Assembly: GCF_003691585.1 (NCBI RefSeq)
Contig: NZ_CP033169.1
Coordinates: 1,860,001 to 1,924,000 of the forward strand
Length of the DNA stretch: 64,000 bases
Source of the DNA: Biomaibacter acetigenes
GTDB taxonomy: Bacteria; Bacillota; Thermosediminibacteria; Thermosediminibacterales; Tepidanaerobacteraceae
Reading direction: 5' to 3'
Position numbers and translations under genes: made by a program
The notes under the pieces: generated by a model
What the model was told of the DNA's origin: nothing
The model's database searches: none
Seen by the model: only the letters and a program-made list of their open reading frames with translations
In this document: piece by piece, positions 31,912 to 40,824 of the stretch
How the letters are laid out: each line of letters starts with the position of its first letter
How positions within the stretch are numbered: the stretch's first letter is position 1

Positions 31912-32916
31912 TTATCTCCCACCTAACCGCTGCATCATCGCCTTCATACGGGAGGATTTCTCAGGAGACAACATGCCGAGACGTTGCAGATACAATCGCC
32001 ATACTGGGTCGGCCTGCATCCAGAAAGGTACCGTCCCGCCAAGAACAGACTGGAAATCCGGCGAAGCGAGATAATCCCTCACAGCCTGGTCTTCCTGTCC
32101 GCCTGTAACCTGTTTGTATAGATTGTAAAGTTCGTCAACAGTCGGTACGTTAGCAATAGGACCGACGTATTCCGCAAACCCGGAAGGAGTCCTGCTCATG
32201 GCCTCCGGCACATTGGCGTTTGCCGTTGAAGCCATTTGCGTTCCAGCAGTAACATCAATATCCGTCGGCGGTGTCCCTATGGTTTGCATAGAAATCCCGG
32301 GCGAAGTAGATGTGCCAGACGATGGTGATAACCCAGACGATGTTGAAGACGACCCGGGCATCAAACGGTTTTGTATGGCCTTTGTTCTCTGTGAATTGGA
32401 TTCAGCACCGTTGCCCGCATTGCCACTACCTAGCCCTAGTGCAATAGATGTAGATGTTGAAGGTCTTGCGGAGTTCGGGTTGTTTCGTTCATCCGATGCA
32501 CGGAAAGACGACAATGTTTCCGGTGCCCTCGATACTATATTAGAACCGGGCGAAGCGCTTTTAGGCGCAGAACCGCCACCAGTTCCGGAATTTCCGGATG
32601 ATGCGGGCGCAGCTTTAAAAAGGTCCGGGTTTTCCCGCTTGAACCTTTCAGCGGCCTCCGGATTTGATAATGTCTGTCCGCTGGCTTCCTTTTGCTGAAT
32701 GGCCCGGGCATATGCCTCTTTGCTTCCGAAGCCGAAATAGTTTTTACCATAAGGACTACTACCCGATGAGGCACTGTCGCTTGTCGAAGGTGCTGGTGCG
32801 CTTGTCTTCGACGTATTTTTCACACTAGAACCTGCAATACTCTCGTTGAGTTTTTTGGTAATCGCCGTTTTTCGGGCGGTTGCGGCACCGCCGCCAGTTC
32901 CGACTTCAAATGCCAT
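31912..32916 (-). CDS. Ser/Thr/Pro-rich putative virion-associated protein
   Basis: About 334 residues from MAFEVGTGGGAATARKT; GAAAGGAGACG is upstream. The N-terminal ARKTAITKKLNES is like the N-terminus of the 668-residue protein (LRKTVLKERIGS). Next is YGKNYFGFGSKEAYARAIQQ, then a long Ser/Pro/Gly-rich disordered region, and a folded C-terminal ~90 residues (VDELYNLYKQVTGG... WRLYLQRLGML). No family recognised. Last gene of the large operon. Confidence 0.5.
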   Translation of the reverse strand: MAFEVGTGGGAATARKTAITKKLNESIAGSSVKNTSKTSAPAPSTSDSASSGSSPYGKNYFGFGSKEAYARAIQQKEASGQTLSNPEAAERFKRENPDLFKAAPASSGNSGTGGGSAPKSASPGSNIVSRAPETLSSFRASDERNNPNSARPSTSTSIALGLGSGNAGNGAESNSQRTKAIQNRLMPGSSSTSSGLSPSSGTSTSPGISMQTIGTPPTDIDVTAGTQMASTANANVPEAMSRTPSGFAEYVGPIANVPTVDELYNLYKQVTGGQEDQAVRDYLASPDFQSVLGGTVPFWMQADPVWRLYLQRLGMLSPEKSSRMKAMMQRLGGR

Positions 32917-33026
32917 TTTTAACGTCTCCTTTCGATATGTGAATTTTGTGGTAGTTGTAAATACTCCACAGCGGTAAATACCGCTACGGCTGAAATGCAA
33001 GCACCGTCAGCCGGTCTTGCGGCCGA

Positions 33027-33350
33027 TCATTCATCGTCGTATTGGCGGCTATAGTTCCCTATCCTTCCCTGCTGAAAATCTGCTTCAAGCATTTCTTGTT
33101 CCTTCTGGGTTATGTTAATCTGTATAGCATTTTGAACCGACTTACTGCTACTTCCGCTTAAATCAAGACCGGCCACTTTGAACACCAGTTCAGCCGCTTC
33201 AAGGTCTCCCTCGCAGGCAAGTTTAATTACCGCCTGCAAAACCTGTGGAGCGGCCTCAAGGGCCTGTTCGGTAAGCTCCTGGCGTTTCTTTTCGGCTATC
33301 TCCACAGGGGTTGGTTCCTTTGAAGTTTTTGCCAATGAATGTCTGTTCAA
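33027..33350 (-). CDS. 107-residue helical protein, paralogue of its neighbour
   Basis: TTG start (LNRHSLAKTSKEPTPVE...) with AGGTGG just upstream. Core QVLQAVIKLACEGDLEAAELVFKVAGLD is clearly related to the GDVEAARLIFELAGL core of the gene it overlaps. Acidic end with IGNYSRQYDDE. The helical core resembles small-terminase-like or DUF proteins, but this is not certain. Confidence 0.5.
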   Translation of the reverse strand: MNRHSLAKTSKEPTPVEIAEKKRQELTEQALEAAPQVLQAVIKLACEGDLEAAELVFKVAGLDLSGSSSKSVQNAIQINITQKEQEMLEADFQQGRIGNYSRQYDDE

Positions 33351-33516
33351 TCTTTCCACCTTCCCTCGTCGGCAAAAGCCCTGCCAACTCAAAAATCAGC
33401 CTGGCAGCTTCCACATCTCCTGACTCCGCTTTTTGCGCCGTTATTTCTACAATCTTCAGCGTCTGTGAAAGAAATTCCCACAGAGCCGACAACTGCACCA
33501 ACTCCATTACGGTCAT
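33256..33516 (-). CDS. 86-residue helical protein, paralogue of its neighbour
   Basis: MTVMELVQLSALWEFLSQTL..., with AAGGAGGG upstream of the ATG at 33516. Contains GDVEAARLIFELAGLLP. The last 95 bp overlap the next gene in another frame, and the next gene's ribosome site lies inside this one. Both look like one duplicated helical unit. Confidence 0.5.
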   Translation of the reverse strand: MTVMELVQLSALWEFLSQTLKIVEITAQKAESGDVEAARLIFELAGLLPTREGGKIEQTFIGKNFKGTNPCGDSRKETPGAYRTGP

Positions 33517-33938
33517 GGCCCGCCCTCCTTTTGCAAAATTCGTGCCGCTTTCCTGCCGAACCATGCAAACCACGCATCAACCCGCTTAGGAACCCGTGTG
33601 CAGCCCGGTGCTTTCCATGCCGAGTATTTCAGAGCGCCGGCACAGTATCTGCACACGAACCTGCCGTGGGTTTTTGAAAAGAACAGAACTGTGGTTACCA
33701 GCCCACATTCCGGGCATTTAATCCGTGTGGCAAACCCGCCGTTGGGATATGGCAACCTATGCCTCTTAATCGATTGAATATGCCCTCGACCGTGAGAATT
33801 CCAGAAAACAAAGATATTATTTTTTAAGACACGCAGTCCGATCTTCATTCCACCCGTAGTGACACGCAAAACTGTATTTGTCATACTCTGCAGAGGGTAT
33901 GCTCGAATTTGCGGGAAATCTTCTATATACTCCGGCAC
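33513..33938 (-). CDS. zinc-ribbon protein
   Basis: About 141 residues from a GTG start (PEYIEDFPQIRAYP); AAGGAGG is upstream. A strand-rich N-terminal half, then CPEC...CRYC (spacing about 20) forming a zinc ribbon, then a Trp-rich basic tail. Probably structural or DNA-binding; family not recognised. Confidence 0.5.
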   Translation of the reverse strand: MPEYIEDFPQIRAYPLQSMTNTVLRVTTGGMKIGLRVLKNNIFVFWNSHGRGHIQSIKRHRLPYPNGGFATRIKCPECGLVTTVLFFSKTHGRFVCRYCAGALKYSAWKAPGCTRVPKRVDAWFAWFGRKAARILQKEGGP

Positions 33939-34038
33939 GCACGTTCTCACCTCCTTGGATAAAGATGAACTATATGCGATTATTGCCGAGTACAGACTAA
34001 GAAAAAACTAGGTGTACGTAATATTGTGGATGACCGTG

Positions 34039-37000
34039 TTAATACGTTTTAGTTGACTGTCGTACAGCTTTTTTAAGTGTATTCCAGTCGGGTACAGGAA
34101 CACCCTGTGCTTTTTTCAACCGTATTACCTGCCGTAGCAGGTCTCGCAACTCATATATCTGATTGCGCCGTACAGCCTGTGGATTAACATAGGTTATCAC
34201 AGACCCGAGCCCTGGGATATGTTTGGTAGTTAGAGGCTTTTCGGGTGTTGCCGCCATGAAGCGCTGTGCAGCAGCTATTTCCCTGACCGGTCCCATCTGC
34301 GATAGTGCAAACTTTAGAGCATCTTTCAATCTCTGCATGGGCAGGTCAGGGTATTTGCTTATATCCATATTGGTAAACAGGTTTTTATTGGCAATTACCT
34401 GGAATGGAACAGTATACAACGGGTTTAGAGCATTTAACACTTCTTTGCCTATTTCCGGCCAGTCAGAAACAGAGTGCAGTCGGGCAAGGTCTGCTGGAGG
34501 TAGAGATAGGTTCAGATATCTGTAATTGCCTTCAGGGGTCACACCAACGGGTATCGCCAACATATCTCGAAGCCATGTTGGGACATCCTTGTCGTCAATA
34601 TTGTTCACGGCTTTACCAGATTCGATAGCATGTTTCAATGCCAGCATTGTGCCGGGCCTGGTAGCCATGAGCCTCAGCATGGCAGGTGTGTTAAATCTCA
34701 TCCACGCGTAGAACGGCACAAGGTACCGGCGGATAAACTGTTCCTTATCCGTTAAAGCACCATAGTCATACAGCACTTCTCGAGTATGCTCGGCTGCCTG
34801 CGTTGGTGACATACCTCTTTTCAGATTATATATAAAGTTCGCCATTCGAGCCAGAGAATCTTCATATACACCCAGCCTTGTAGGAATAGCCATTAACCGT
34901 CGTAAGCGCCCCTGCTTAGTCGCAGCTGTTATTCCGATATCTTCAGCCTCTTGAACGGCCTGTTTCAGCAGTGGTTGGGGATACTCAAACTGCCGAACAA
35001 AACCCTGTCCTGCAAGCCCATACGTTTCAAATAGACGTCTCAACAGTTCACCTGATACTGCTTTACCGCCAATATCTATTGACACAGGTTTGCCTCTAAG
35101 TACCTTGTCTGCGACTGCATATATCGTTGGGTCAAATAGCCCATCAATCAAATTAAGGAAAATATTTCCAGCAAGTTGTCTAGGATGAAATGCTGGATTC
35201 CAAGCAGTCATGCCAGATTTCACTATTCGCATAACTTTGTCGTATATACTGTTTAGTGCTTTAGCGGCTTCATCCGGGTACTTTACAACGGTGTACAATC
35301 GTTCCAATGTCTTTGCTACCTCCGGATGCACGGCCGTTCCCTTCAATATCGGGATAGTTGTGTCTTTTACTGGAACCCAGTCTGGCGGTGCAAGATGTGC
35401 AGGGCGTATCACATCCGAACCAAGTTTGAGCAGACTTTTGCCAAGGTTCTGTATAGCCAGGGCCTGTTCAGTCATAGCCCTGTGAACGGCTGTGGTTATT
35501 GCTACGTTTTTAACCGGGTGTAGTCCTAGATCCTCGGCCTTCTCAATAAACTCGATTAAGCGCTCTTTAGCGAAGGCCGGATGTGCTGCTGATATTCTTT
35601 GAGTATTGAAAAACTTTTGTAGTACGGCATTAACCTTTTCCGGTGGGTCGTAGTATAGGTGTTGGACATAATTGCTGATAAGATGTAATGGCATGCCGCC
35701 TTGGACATATCTGCTGGCGTCCTCCGCAAACATTTTAATCGCACTGTTAGCCGCTTGTGACACTTCTCTAGGTATTGTGGTAGTGCCGAATAGCTTCATT
35801 CGATGGGCGTCAAACGCTGCTTGAGCTTCCGCCAGTTTTTTAGTCCAGATGTTGACACTTCGCTGTTTCCCGGCTATGGCTCTGGCGGACGCCCCAGTTT
35901 GCAACAACTCGTTTAGTTTGTTTGTAGCTTCACTGAGTTTTGTTTTGGCTTTCTCCAGGGCTTTATATTCGGGTGTCTTGGGTTCCTCGATAAGATAGGT
36001 GGCTTTCTCCAAGGCATCTTCGGGTATACCTGTTTTCTTCCAGTCTCGCAAAACGTCCCTTAAGACCTGCTGGGCAGAAGCGGGCGCCATGAGTTCTGTC
36101 TGCCCTATCCGCCGTTTCGCTTCTTGTATGGTAGCTCTGAGAGTCCCTTTTATAGTAGATGGTGTGTAGTCTCTGACAAAGACTCGTCCAGCCAAGTCAA
36201 ATAACTTCTGTCCAGGCTTGCCACCTACTTTGCCAGCAAATCCCCTCAAAGTGTTTACCAGCTTCGTGATGTCTACAGTTGTCACAGGTTTGGTGAAACC
36301 CATGAACGAACCTAATTCCAGTTGGTGCGCCGGAATCTCGCCTGCAACCTTTGTAACGGTAACTGCTCGTTCGGGAACCTGCAACCGCTGCAGTAACTCC
36401 GACGCTACCTCTGGGGCCATCCTGGCAGTTCCCTTTTCCGGGAAAGCGGCTTTATAAACGGCTTTGGCGGCACTGCTCGCTGACTTAAATCTCTTCCCTA
36501 AAAGTTGTCCAGCTTGTCTTTTAGCGACCGTTCGTTCGATTTCCGGCAAATTACTTGCTATCCTTGCAGTCTCCGCCTGGCGGCCCAGTGCCCGCTGGAT
36601 TGCAGTTCCCAACCGGCCCACGGGAATATTGCCTTTCAGGGCATTCTGCGCTAGCATTAGGGCGCTCTTGTCGGAGATTGTCTTGCCCGTTTCCGACGCT
36701 ACTTCCCGGGCAACCCGCTTGGCTATGGTTTCGGCGGATTCAGTAGCCGCTTTCTTTGCCAGGGAAGTGGTACCCAGCGTAAGATAGGTAGCCGGGTCCA
36801 ACAGTATTTCAACGCCGGTGGACAGCGCCCATTTTGCAATTTTGTTGCTCGGATCGATTCCCATATCTTTAAGAATATCCGCACCGGTGACCTTGGCTTT
36901 TCCGGTAAGCCCCTTCCAAGCCTCACCAAGTATGGATTCTTTTTCCGGTGTCAGGGCAGCATGGACTGCCCCACGCACTGCGGCTGCCGGTCTATCCCAT

Positions 37001-37209
37001 ATGTCTAGCGCGGTGATGAGCAGGTTTGGATGTGAAGACACTTTCGGAGGCGTGATACCAGCCGCCTGCAGTCGGGCTATATCGTGTGCCACAGTGGTCT
37101 GTGCGGCCTTGAATGGGTCGTATTGTTTTCCTTGTGCGAAAGAACCGTATCTAAAATCAGGTAGTCCCGCTATTCTTGACGTTAATCTAAAGTCGGGTAT
37201 TTCAGGCAT
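34039..37209 (-). CDS. 1056-residue large polyvalent-type, putative virion protein
   Basis: Begins MPEIPDFRLTSRIAGLPDF with GGAGG upstream. Long Ala/Lys-rich helical stretches fill the first third. A region near residues 660-690 (WNPAFHPRQLAGNIFLNLID) and one near 810-835 (YGALTDKEQFIRRYLVPFYAWMRFN, shown only in part) are typical of large phage-borne polyvalent/internal virion proteins that are ejected with DNA. The C-terminal ~60 residues are basic. No enzyme motif visible. It is the largest gene of element B. Confidence 0.55.
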   Translation of the reverse strand: MPEIPDFRLTSRIAGLPDFRYGSFAQGKQYDPFKAAQTTVAHDIARLQAAGITPPKVSSHPNLLITALDIWDRPAAAVRGAVHAALTPEKESILGEAWKGLTGKAKVTGADILKDMGIDPSNKIAKWALSTGVEILLDPATYLTLGTTSLAKKAATESAETIAKRVAREVASETGKTISDKSALMLAQNALKGNIPVGRLGTAIQRALGRQAETARIASNLPEIERTVAKRQAGQLLGKRFKSASSAAKAVYKAAFPEKGTARMAPEVASELLQRLQVPERAVTVTKVAGEIPAHQLELGSFMGFTKPVTTVDITKLVNTLRGFAGKVGGKPGQKLFDLAGRVFVRDYTPSTIKGTLRATIQEAKRRIGQTELMAPASAQQVLRDVLRDWKKTGIPEDALEKATYLIEEPKTPEYKALEKAKTKLSEATNKLNELLQTGASARAIAGKQRSVNIWTKKLAEAQAAFDAHRMKLFGTTTIPREVSQAANSAIKMFAEDASRYVQGGMPLHLISNYVQHLYYDPPEKVNAVLQKFFNTQRISAAHPAFAKERLIEFIEKAEDLGLHPVKNVAITTAVHRAMTEQALAIQNLGKSLLKLGSDVIRPAHLAPPDWVPVKDTTIPILKGTAVHPEVAKTLERLYTVVKYPDEAAKALNSIYDKVMRIVKSGMTAWNPAFHPRQLAGNIFLNLIDGLFDPTIYAVADKVLRGKPVSIDIGGKAVSGELLRRLFETYGLAGQGFVRQFEYPQPLLKQAVQEAEDIGITAATKQGRLRRLMAIPTRLGVYEDSLARMANFIYNLKRGMSPTQAAEHTREVLYDYGALTDKEQFIRRYLVPFYAWMRFNTPAMLRLMATRPGTMLALKHAIESGKAVNNIDDKDVPTWLRDMLAIPVGVTPEGNYRYLNLSLPPADLARLHSVSDWPEIGKEVLNALNPLYTVPFQVIANKNLFTNMDISKYPDLPMQRLKDALKFALSQMGPVREIAAAQRFMAATPEKPLTTKHIPGLGSVITYVNPQAVRRNQIYELRDLLRQVIRLKKAQGVPVPDWNTLKKAVRQSTKTY

Positions 37210-37230
37210 TCGGACGCACCTCCAACGGCA

Positions 37231-39237
37231 TTACATTATACCACCGGTAAGACCGCCAATATTACGGATGTTGCGGCGATTTATAATCGTAGTAGGTGTT
37301 GATGTTTTAGGTGTTGAAGTTTGTTTTGGTCTGGCAGATTCGATAAAGCGTCTTATATAATCTATATCCGCACCCTTAAGTAAACCGGCATCTTTATCCG
37401 CTTGCAACTGTTTTAGTGCCCAATCCGGGTTTTGTCTTATATAATCCTGGTTATCGTAAATCCACTTCGCCGTAACCGGGTCTAGCGTGTATTTAACTGC
37501 GAAATCAGCTACAGCCTTGTCATGCGCTGTCTTTTCTTGAGCAGCTTGCAATTCTTGCATAAGTTTTATATAGGCAGCTGATGGATATGAGCTACCGCTC
37601 GGTTTTCTTTCCATAGCGATATTGTGCCGCTGTGTCTCCTGTAGTTGTGCCTGTCTCAACGCCTGCTCACCAGCCCATTTCAACTGTTCCCACGCCAGCT
37701 GATCCGCCTTCTGCTGAGCTTCCTGTTCTGCCTGTTTTTCAGCCTGCTTACCTTTCACAAAGGTTTCGTATATCTGGTTGGCTATGGTCAACCCTGTCTC
37801 TGCCAATGCGCTCTGTGCCTGATACTGCTGTTGGGCAAGGTTAGATTGCAGACCGTATATGTTACTAGCCAGGGACATGCCCTGTTGCAAAGGCTGCATG
37901 TACGCCTGACTGTACAAATTAGCATAATTTGCGGCATACTGCGCCTGCATGTTAGCCATTTGCATGGCGGCCTGAAACATCTGCTTGTGCTGGTCATCCA
38001 GCCATTGGGCCAGCAGTTGGGCCTTTTCAGTGCCTATAGCATCCTGGGCCTGCTTTATGCGGTCAGCCGCTATAGAGGAATTATACACGCCACGCTCATT
38101 CAGTATATTGTTAATCTGCCGTATGTTTTCGTTTAGCTGTTTATCCAGTACATCCAGTGCCACCTTCACACTTTCCGGGATTTCCGTGCTCGGTTGCAGA
38201 TATTGCCGGAGCTGAGCGATTGCCTGCTCGTATTGCTCCTGATACTGCCTCAGCATCGCCAGTCCTGCGTCGCTTAACTGGGACATGTAGTTGTTCATCT
38301 GTTGGATAAAGGTGTTTATTTGCTGCTGTTGCTGCTCGAAATACCGCTGATTGATAGCTGTCTGCTGTTCCATGTATTTTTTCAACTGTGCGGTTTCGTC
38401 TTTGTAATAATCTTCCAATGTACCCTTTGGAACGTCCGTGGAAGTACCCTTACCTGCGGTGCCACTAACGATTGTCCCTGAACTACCGGGTGCTGTCGGT
38501 GACTTTGTCAAACTGCTTCCATATCCCGGAAGCGTGTATTTACCAGACGATATAGTGTTTTTTACGTTCTGTGCTACGTTTGGCGCAATATAAGCCTTGC
38601 CGTTTATTATTTTGTAATTGTTTTTGTCGATGGTTGCGGAGTGCCCTGTCTTTGGGTCATATACACGTATGACACCGGTAGAACTGTCAAAGTCAACTTT
38701 AAGTCCCTGAGGCTCAAACGTGCTCCTCACGGCCACACCGGAAGAAGTTGGTGTACTTGCTTTGGCTGCAGGCACGCTCACCGTAGTTTTTGTTGTTGTG
38801 ATAGGCGGCTTTACACTGTTAGGGTCGCTCCGTTCCTTGCTGGTCAAGGTCCCGCTACCGCTACTGCCGGACTTGTTCGACGTTGTAGATGTGTACAGGC
38901 TCCAACCGCTATTCGGGCCGCCTTTTTCGGTACTCGTCTTTGACGTTGTTGACGAGACCGTACCGGACTTGGAGTACGTGCCGGTGCCTGGATTATAGGT
39001 AAGCCCCAGCTGCTTGGCGATTTTCAGGTTCTCCTGATGCAACCGTTCCTTTTCTGCCGGGTCGCTGGTCCTATACCATGCTTCGGAGTTTTTCTTCATC
39101 TGGGCTTCGAGTGAACTTGTTGAAGAAGTAGAAGTTATAGAATCCGTAGAACTTGAAGAAGGGTTTTTATAACTTCCAATACGTTCTTTAAGTACCGTTT
39201 TTCGGAGGGTTTTACCGTCCAAATTGCTATTTGCCAT
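37231..39237 (-). CDS. 668-residue coiled-coil putative virion protein
   Basis: After a basic start (MANSNLDGKTLRKTVLKERI) comes a Ser/Thr-rich linker (to about 150), a small beta domain near residues 175-235 (VDFDSSTGVIRVYDPKTG), and a long Gln/Ala coiled coil (about 275-560) with the NERGVYNSSIAADRI motif seen in phage internal or adaptor proteins. C-terminal helices and a Thr-rich tail end it. Start has AGGTGG upstream. First large gene of the operon. Confidence 0.5.
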   Translation of the reverse strand: MANSNLDGKTLRKTVLKERIGSYKNPSSSSTDSITSTSSTSSLEAQMKKNSEAWYRTSDPAEKERLHQENLKIAKQLGLTYNPGTGTYSKSGTVSSTTSKTSTEKGGPNSGWSLYTSTTSNKSGSSGSGTLTSKERSDPNSVKPPITTTKTTVSVPAAKASTPTSSGVAVRSTFEPQGLKVDFDSSTGVIRVYDPKTGHSATIDKNNYKIINGKAYIAPNVAQNVKNTISSGKYTLPGYGSSLTKSPTAPGSSGTIVSGTAGKGTSTDVPKGTLEDYYKDETAQLKKYMEQQTAINQRYFEQQQQQINTFIQQMNNYMSQLSDAGLAMLRQYQEQYEQAIAQLRQYLQPSTEIPESVKVALDVLDKQLNENIRQINNILNERGVYNSSIAADRIKQAQDAIGTEKAQLLAQWLDDQHKQMFQAAMQMANMQAQYAANYANLYSQAYMQPLQQGMSLASNIYGLQSNLAQQQYQAQSALAETGLTIANQIYETFVKGKQAEKQAEQEAQQKADQLAWEQLKWAGEQALRQAQLQETQRHNIAMERKPSGSSYPSAAYIKLMQELQAAQEKTAHDKAVADFAVKYTLDPVTAKWIYDNQDYIRQNPDWALKQLQADKDAGLLKGADIDYIRRFIESARPKQTSTPKTSTPTTIINRRNIRNIGGLTGGIM

Positions 39238-39318
39238 TTTTTACCACCTTCTGGTCTTGAAAATTGTGATTAAATTATGGTATAATATAATTTTAACATA
39301 TTTTTTGCAAAAATACAA

Positions 39319-39579
39319 TCACGCCTTGTTTACAAACACGTATTTCCCACGGACTGTATTCTCTCGAAGGGAATCCAGAAGGATTCCGAGAGAAGTAGTT
39401 ATACAATCAAGCGCATCAGGATTTTGGTCCAGATATGAAAGCCAGCAGCTATTGTGCAGTATTTCGATATTTCCATTGCGAAATACTACCGTACTGCCAC
39501 CAAAAATCGGCCATCCACAGAAGTCGCATTTAAAAATTGGGTATATCTTACCATCATGCATGTCATATGTTAGCGACAT
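39319..39579 (-). CDS. 86-residue zinc-binding protein
   Basis: MSLTYDMHDGKIYPIFKCDF... with CDFCG and a later HNSCW, an incomplete treble-clef-like site. GGAGG lies 9 bases before the ATG. Small protein upstream of the 668-residue gene's operon end; role unknown. Confidence 0.5.
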   Translation of the reverse strand: MSLTYDMHDGKIYPIFKCDFCGWPIFGGSTVVFRNGNIEILHNSCWLSYLDQNPDALDCITTSLGILLDSLRENTVRGKYVFVNKA

Positions 39580-39624
39580 CAGTAAACCTCCAATCAGACA
39601 GTTTACATAATGTTTTAAACCAAC

Positions 39625-39711
39625 CTACCATAGCATTAAAGTTTTACCAATAAGCGCTACCGAAAGAACAATAACCGCAATGGTCAATGCGTTGGCGATT
39701 ATCACCTTCAT
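39625..39711 (-). CDS. 28-residue single-helix membrane peptide
   Basis: MKVIIANALTIAVIVLSVAL... with AGGAGGCG seven bases before the ATG. Entirely one hydrophobic helix with basic flank. Lies between the zinc-binding gene and the amber-interrupted gene. May be a holin-like or regulatory peptide; support is the ribosome site and composition. Confidence 0.4.
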   Translation of the reverse strand: MKVIIANALTIAVIVLSVALIGKTLMLW

Positions 39712-39740
39712 AGTATCGCCTCCTTGATGGTCTCAACATG

Positions 39741-40025
39741 CTATAACATCGCATCGGTGCAGTATTTTTCTCGGAGAGCTTCATAAACTTCCTAAGGAAA
39801 CAGCCGCTTGACATCGTTTTCGAGTATCTCGGCAACATAGCAACCAAAATCAAACTGTATCCCGGAGCGATCATACCAGGCCCATAAAACCAATTCTGCG
39901 CCTTTTAAGCGGTTCTCCACAGGTGGCGGCTTCCCGGCAATAAGCAGAATCGAAAGGACAAAGCCGATAACCGCCAGCAGGACACTGTCAACCGCTGAGA
40001 GCGTTTTTACCACCTTCTTTCGCAT
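39741..40025 (-). pseudogene. duplicated domain gene interrupted by an amber codon
   Basis: An N-terminal transmembrane helix (SVLLAVIGFVLSILLIAG) is joined to ENRLKGAELVLWAWYDRSG, a clear copy of the EDRLKGAELVLQAWYDRSG domain of the next gene. At KRLFP the paralogue reads on as EEVFAAL, while here TAG (39792-39794) replaces the Glu codon and the frame continues as EVYEALREKYC to 39741. So it is a recent duplication with a nonsense change, or a gene using readthrough. Confidence 0.6.
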
Positions 40026-40042
40026 ACCCTGTGAGGATATTC

Positions 40043-40408
40043 TTATAAAACGTGCCGTCGGCGGGTATTCCCGCCTGTTGGGCCGTATTTTTTCACAAGA
40101 GCGGCGAACACCTCTTCCGGGAACAGCTGCTTGATGTGTGTCTGCCTCAGGGATGTGCTGACGTACCTGTCGAAGTCCAGCGGTGTGCCTGAGCGGTCAT
40201 ACCATGCCTGCAGGACGAGTTCGGCGCCTTTTAAGCGGTCCTCCACAGGCAGGGCGGCGTCATGCACCAGCGACCAGCCGACGGATTTGTAGACCTCCCG
40301 TTCATGGTATTCGTAGCTGTCCCAGGATATGAACTCCTTCATCCGTTCCCTGGCAAATTCAAGGGCCTCCGCGTAACTGCCGAAACGCTTATTGAGCATC
40401 ACTGACAA
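40043..40408 (-). CDS. 121-residue protein with duplicated domain
   Basis: MSVMLNKRFGSYAEALEFAR, then the EDRLKGAELVLQAWYDRSGT domain and LFPEEVFAALVKKYGP. Helical, soluble, no known family. Its stretch from about residue 50 on is duplicated in the following gene behind a membrane anchor. Overlaps the PD-(D/E)XK-like gene by 10 bp. Confidence 0.55.
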   Translation of the reverse strand: MSVMLNKRFGSYAEALEFARERMKEFISWDSYEYHEREVYKSVGWSLVHDAALPVEDRLKGAELVLQAWYDRSGTPLDFDRYVSTSLRQTHIKQLFPEEVFAALVKKYGPTGGNTRRRHVL

Positions 40409-40824
40409 CCTCCCTTTGCTTTCTGAAGATTTTCCAGAACCTCCGGTGGCACCTCACGGCCTCGAAGGGAATAGAGGAACCTGACAAAATCCGGTTCATC
40501 CATCTCCACAGGTTGTGGAATTCTATACTGTGCGATGTAATTCACCGGCCGGACTTCCCAGCGGGAAAAGTCACTGCTGTAAATCACCTGAAATAGCGGC
40601 AGCATGGCGTTGTTCGCCAGCGTTTCCAGGGCGTGCCAAGTAGTCCATGACGTGTGTCCCGAATAGGCGTGTTCATTCTTGTATTCAATTAAGGCCACAG
40701 GTGCTGCCTGGTCGTATTCGATGAGCAGCAGGTCGATGTCAACAGCCGGGCAATCAATACCATACAGCCGATGCCGCTCGCTGAGCGACACGTCTCTCTC
40801 GTGAGTGCGTTCAGGCTTTACCAT
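40399..40824 (-). CDS. PD-(D/E)XK-like nuclease
   Basis: 141 residues. AVDIDLLLIEYDQ followed by PVALIEYKNEHA gives the D-x(n)-E-x-K arrangement of PD-(D/E)XK nucleases (Asp about residue 30, Glu-Tyr-Lys about 47-49). An N-terminal helix carries RHRLYG. In an element with its own replication module this could process replication intermediates or act in defence. No close family recognised. Confidence 0.5.
   Translation of the reverse strand: MVKPERTHERDVSLSERHRLYGIDCPAVDIDLLLIEYDQAAPVALIEYKNEHAYSGHTSWTTWHALETLANNAMLPLFQVIYSSDFSRWEVRPVNYIAQYRIPQPVEMDEPDFVRFLYSLRGREVPPEVLENLQKAKGGCQ

Noticed and set aside
32198-32698. Plus-strand 166-residue frame over the Ser/Pro-rich gene
   Set aside because: It is the antisense shadow of low-complexity GC-rich codons and has no ribosome site.
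33955-34010. A short plus-strand frame LDKDELYAIIAEYRLRKN
   Set aside because: Only 18 codons, and the AAGGAGG overlapping it reads on the other strand for the zinc-ribbon gene; no independent support.
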